Shown here piece after piece: positions 60,099 to 64,000 of a DNA stretch of 64,000 nt. The first letter of the stretch is position 1. The number at the start of each line of letters is the position of its first letter. Both the position numbers and the translations under genes were made by a program. The notes under the pieces were generated by a model. The model was not told the origin of the DNA and made no database searches. It saw only the letters and a program-made list of their open reading frames with translations. This stretch comes from Paulownia fortunei (taxonomy: Eukaryota; Streptophyta; Magnoliopsida; Lamiales; Paulowniaceae): assembly GCA_019321725.1 (NCBI GenBank), contig CM033121.1, forward strand, positions 7,130,001 to 7,194,000. Reading direction: 5' to 3'.

Positions 60099-60868
60099 AT
60101 GGTAGTGAAGTTTGAAATAGAGAAGTTCAACGGGAAGAATATCTCGATATGGAAAATGAAGATGAAGGCAATCTTAACAAAAAAAGATTGCTTGGAAGCG
60201 ACTGGAGAGAGACCGACTAAGATCACCGACAATAGCAAATGGAAGAAAATGAATGATAATGTTATTGTTAATCTTCACCTTGGTTTGACTCATGAAGTCT
60301 TGTCAAGCATAGAAAAGAATAATACTGCAGAGGAGATTTAGGATACTCTAACAAAATTGTACGAGGCCAAGTCACTTCACAACAAAATCTTCTTAAAGAG
60401 AAGACTCTACATTCTTCAAATATCATAATCTTCTTCAATAACATATCACATCAACACCTTGAATACTCTATTTCGCAACTCTCCAAGTTAGGTTACAAGA
60501 TAGATGTCAACGAACGTGCATAATTTATACTTCAAAATCTACTAGATTCTTATGATCAACTCATCATCAACTTGACCAATAATATTCTCACAGGCTATAT
60601 AGTCTTTGAGGATGTAGTAGCTATTGTTATAGAAGAATAGCATAGGCACAAGAGCACATATGACAAGCTAGCAAATTCGCAGCAAGTAGAGGCATTATTG
60701 ATGATGAGAGGAAGATCGAAGGAACATGGTTCTGATGGGAGCCAAAATCATGGTAGATCCTAATCAATAGGTAAAAAGAATATTAAATGCTATAAATGTG
60801 GCATGACAGGGCACATTAAGAAAAAGTGTTGGGGAAACAACAAGAATGTAGAGAATAATGCAACTGAT
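60099..60868 (+). pseudogene. Copia gag with zinc knuckle, decayed
   Basis: It starts MVVKFEIEKFNGKNISIWKMK, typical copia gag, and stays open to codon 80, where TAG follows NTAEEI. The gag core continues in the same frame (DTLTKLYEAKSLHNKIFLKRRLY) before more stops and frameshifts. The zinc knuckle CYKCGMTGHIKKKC is intact in sequence at 60788-60828. The gypsy insertion follows 40 bp later. Not functional. Confidence 0.85.
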
Positions 60869-62477
60869 AAGTGCATATTTTGACATATTTTTGTATCAAA
60901 TCCTTTATACTTTTCTTGCTTTATTCTTGTTAATATTATTGTTTTATTAATGTTTTGTGTTAGGGAATAAATGGAAGCATGTTTCTAGACTTGTGCAGTT
61001 TTTGTAATTTAAGCATAACTTCATGATCAAAAGACCTATGGATCTGAAACTTATTTCATTTGAAAGCCAAGAGATAGAGGTACAACTTTTATGTTGGAAG
61101 ATAAGATAAATTCAATCTTGATGATAGTATAAAATTCATCTAAGTAGTTGCACAAAATGGATCACCAAAATTCGGATCAGAGTTCAGTTCAGTATTGACT
61201 TATTTCACCAATTCGGTTATATATCTTGAGCCCAAATTTATTTTTGGGCTAAAATTCGAATATGTTATACCCAAGAGGTAAATAAACAAGTTTTCTGAAG
61301 ACAATATGGTGTGAAAATATGTCAAAATGGTAAAACCATAGGCTGCAAGTTGCTGCTGATGTTAAAGGGCGGCTCTTGGACATGACTCGATAATTTAACT
61401 ATATCTCCTTCATCTGACCACCAAATTTGACAAAAGATATATGAAAATATATCAGCACTGAAAGATATACAATTTTTATTCTTCACATATCTTCAAAATC
61501 TGGATGTATTTGATCAAAAAATATAATTCAATTCAATAGGTGAGAAATTTGTGTAACAACTTACCAACTCTTGGCAACTAGCATACCACTTGATTAACCC
61601 CTCCATTATTTGTTTGGCCTCTAGATTACTCCAAGTACTATAAATAGGCTATGTATTAAGCTTGTAAGAGGAGGGGGGTAGAGGGTTTCTTTAGGCTAAG
61701 TTATCTAGTTTGTATGTTTTCTAATATTGTAAGTTATCTAGTAGTAATAGAAATGCATTCTCTAGTTTCTCTTATATTTTTAGTCTTTGTTAATTTTATT
61801 ATGTCTTTCTAAATTTTATTTTATTGAGGAAAAAGGGTGAATCTCTTGATGGAGGAAGAGAAATGGTTATAAGGGTAGAAATTATTTAAGTATGTTGTAT
61901 TATTATTTTTATTTTTGATCTAAACCCTACTTGTTTTGTGGTGATTGTTGATTTATGTATCTCCAATGGCACAACAAATACTATGGTTCATTTAGCTTAT
62001 TGTACGATTTTACCCTACCGACTGCTAATGTGAAACCTTGATTTGTTGTTGACGAAGATGTACATAAATGCTTGATCCCATAAATAAGTGTTGGCGTTAA
62101 GAGATAATTTGCAATAGTAAGACAATATCATGATTACCTTATTGCATGAGTTACTTGATAATATCTTCCTATTGGAACTTTCATTATGTATGGATTCTAA
62201 TTGTGGCAATTAATAGAGGTAAAAAGAATAAATAACCATTTCTCTATCCAAAACTCAAGAGTGAATCCCTAATCCTCAGTACTTTTATTACTTTGGTTTT
62301 TCTTTAGTTACATCATACATTAATTGTTCATATATTTTGATTCACATAAACTCCATCTTTTTAGAAATGTAAACTTTAATTCTTCAAATAATTTCCCTGT
62401 GGATCGACCTTGGACTTACGAGAAATTTATTACTTACTACAGCCTGCACTTGTGTTTGCAACCTTAAAGTTGTAGCA
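60869..62477 (+). repeat. 5' LTR of an Athila-like gypsy element
   Basis: Starts TGATAAGTGCATATTTTGAC and ends about 62477 (GTAGCA), ~1.6 kb. A TATAAATAGG promoter word lies near 61640. It is followed after a few bases by a primer binding site of the Athila/Tat kind. The start is set by the abrupt end of copia gag and the typical TGATA(A/C)GTGCAT opening of such LTRs. The minus-strand frame 62015-62209 within it is not a gene. Confidence 0.78.
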
Positions 62478-62482
62478 AGTTT

Positions 62483-62499
62483 TTGGCGTCGTTGCTGGG
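62483..62499 (+). other. Gypsy primer binding site
   Basis: TTGGCGTCGTTGCTGGGA, two changes from TTGGCGCCGTTGCCGGGG, the site used by Athila-type gypsy elements. The context GCAAGTTTTTGGCG is typical for this group. Confidence 0.75.
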
Positions 62500-62699
62500 A
62501 AGGCAAGGTAAGTATTCAGGTTTGTTAATATTTTTCCTTTGTAAATATAGTTTGTTTATTTTCTTTATGGATATATGGTTATATGATATCGTAGTCATAA
62601 TTCTCGATGTTTAGTAAGAAATAATTCCAAAACTTTGTTTGGAAATTTGTTTGAATCATCTCTACACACTTCCACCATAGCTGAAAATAAAAGTGTACA

Positions 62700-64000
62700 G
62701 GATGAAAATGAAAATCAATAGGTGCGTACCATACGTTATTACTTGCAACTTCCTCGAAATTCTTCTCCTTCTTGTTTTATTTTTCCTTTAAATGCAAATA
62801 ATTTTCGATTCAAGTCAGATATGATCCCTTTACTTCCTAATTTCCATGGTTTAGACTATGAAAGCCCTTATTTGCATTTAAAATAATTTGATGAAGTATG
62901 TGCCACTTTTGATGATCAAACTTGCACAAATGAGATTGTTAAGCTCAAATTATTTCCTTTTTCTTTAAAAGATAAATCAAAAAATTGGCTTAATTCTTTA
63001 AAACCTAGGTCAATTGGCACTTGGTAAGAAATGCAAGCTGAATTCTTGAAAAAATTCTTTCTAACTCATAAAACTAATGCTTTGAAAAGACAAATTCAAA
63101 ATTTTTCTCAAAATTTGAATGAAGCTTTCTTTCAATGTTGGGAAATATTTAAAGATTTGTTGAATTCATGCCCACATCATGGTTTTGAAAAATGGTGCTT
63201 AATTAGTTTCTTTTATGAAGGTTTAACTCCTAAAACAAAACAATTTGTTGAAACAATGTGTAATGGTGAGTTTCTTTATAAGGAACCTGATGAAGTCCTA
63301 GAATATCTAGATCATTTGGCAGAAAACTCTCAATTATGGCATAGTGTTAATTCTTCCGAAAGTTCTATTAGATCTAATCTTGCTAATAGTAATAAAGGAA
63401 AATATTATCTTACCCAAGAAGATGATCTAAATGCTAGGCTTGCTAGTTTAACAAGAAAAGTTCAAGCCATGGAACTTAGAAAAGTAAAGGAAATCAAATT
63501 TGTGCAAGAGGAAGAAGTTTATAGTAATTGTAACTTTTGGGGCACTCCACCAATGAATGTCCAAATATTTTTATACAAGCAAATTTTATGAACATATTCA
63601 AAAAACCTTTCCATTCTCCATATTCTGAAACTTACAATCCACAATGGAGAAATCATCCCAATTTCAGTTGGCGAGATGATAACCATGCCCAACCACTGCA
63701 TTCACAAAAACCACTAAACTTTTATTCTTATCCACCTCCACATACAAAATCCATTGAGGAGACTTTGCAAGCATTTATGCAAGAACAAACAAACATCAAT
63801 AATCAGACTTCACAAGCTATCAATGAGATCAGAAGTACACTTTCAACACTGACAACTTCTTTGCATACTCATGAAAAAGGTAAATTTCCTGCTCAACCTC
63901 AACCTAATCCTTCCACTCAGTGTCATGTTTCTTCTTTAGGTGAAAATGCAATCAATGAGGCTAATTCAGTTACAACTCTTCGGAATGGAAAAGTTATTGA
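62700..64000 (+). pseudogene. Gypsy (Athila-like) gag, decayed, runs off the window
   Basis: The gag core reads IPLLPNFHGLDYESPYLHLK, then a stop at about 62887, then FDEVCATFDDQ, KLKLFPFSLKDKSKNWLNSL and a stop near 63027. The longest frame, 63031-63591, continues with LNEAFFQCWEIFKDLLNSCPHHGFEKW and LTPKTKQFVETMCNGEF, the retrotransposon gag domain of this clade. Near 63544 one base is missing: the protein should pass into the STNECP zinc-finger end, which appears in another frame (63550 onward), followed by Q/P/N-rich sequence and ANSVTTLRNGK at the window edge. That is the usual gag-protease junction. Pol is not in the window. Confidence 0.85.

Larger units (their letters stand above)
59592..60868 (+). 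mobile_element. Ty1-copia element, 5' part, cut by a gypsy insertion
   Basis: The LTR begins about 59592 (TGTCATGG) and ends about 60013. A degenerate primer binding site TGGTATTAGAG (60024-60034, consensus TGGTATCAGAG of tRNA-Met) follows, then gag. Similarity to copia ends at 60868, where an Athila-like LTR starts. The remaining pol and 3' LTR should lie to the right of the gypsy element, outside the window. The LTR contains a CCTATATATAGG promoter word near 59709. Confidence 0.75.

Overview
This is a gene-poor, AT-rich stretch of nuclear DNA from a flowering plant, most likely a eudicot. The evidence is spliced GT-AG genes for a plastid-type glucose-6-phosphate dehydrogenase and a plant HSD/steroleosin-like dehydrogenase, a plant-only DUF4408/DUF761 gene, and plant transposon families (MULE with a plant mobile domain gene, Ty1-copia, Athila-like Ty3-gypsy, PIF/Harbinger, Helitron, tRNA-derived SINE). 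I cannot name the species.

Layout. 1-7.1 kb: a 50-bp minisatellite, then a 5.44-kb MULE (1690-7128, perfect 9-bp target duplication) carrying a decayed MAIN-like gene, a 173-bp tandem array and a GGGT run. 7.1-11.6 kb: noncoding DNA with MITE-like repeats. 11.65-18.14 kb: a decayed but structurally complete Ty1-copia element on the minus strand, itself carrying a promoter-like insertion. 18.1-25.9 kb: mostly noncoding, with one intact single-exon gene (DUF4408/DUF761, 22542-23165). 25.86-35.18 kb: a PIF/Harbinger transposon with two decayed genes; a 2-kb-class solo LTR is inserted in it, and a copia deletion derivative is inserted in that LTR. The three layers are bounded by target duplications TAA, CTATG and CTTAC. 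37.3-42.3 kb: the complete 10-exon G6PDH gene. 44.06-49.78 kb: a Helitron with a broken helicase and duplicated segments. 50.37-52.24 kb: the complete 6-exon HSD-like gene. 52.9-53.2 kb: an intact SINE insertion. 54.4-58.8 kb: an old LTR expanded by a tandem SINE-like array and split by a second solo LTR. 59.2-59.6 kb: a strong inverted repeat directly joined to a second copy of the HSD upstream region. 59.6-64 kb: a copia element cut off after its gag zinc knuckle by an Athila-like gypsy element that runs out of the window.

Three cellular genes look functional. They have no evident shared pathway beyond both enzymes being NADP(H)-linked, and I do not propose a cluster. The strongest unusual signals are the exactly resolvable nested insertions, the MULE-borne MAIN-like gene, the tandem SINE array with an iterated junction, and the hairpin plus duplicated HSD promoter. 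The last suggests that a second HSD copy lay, or still lies, beyond the right edge.
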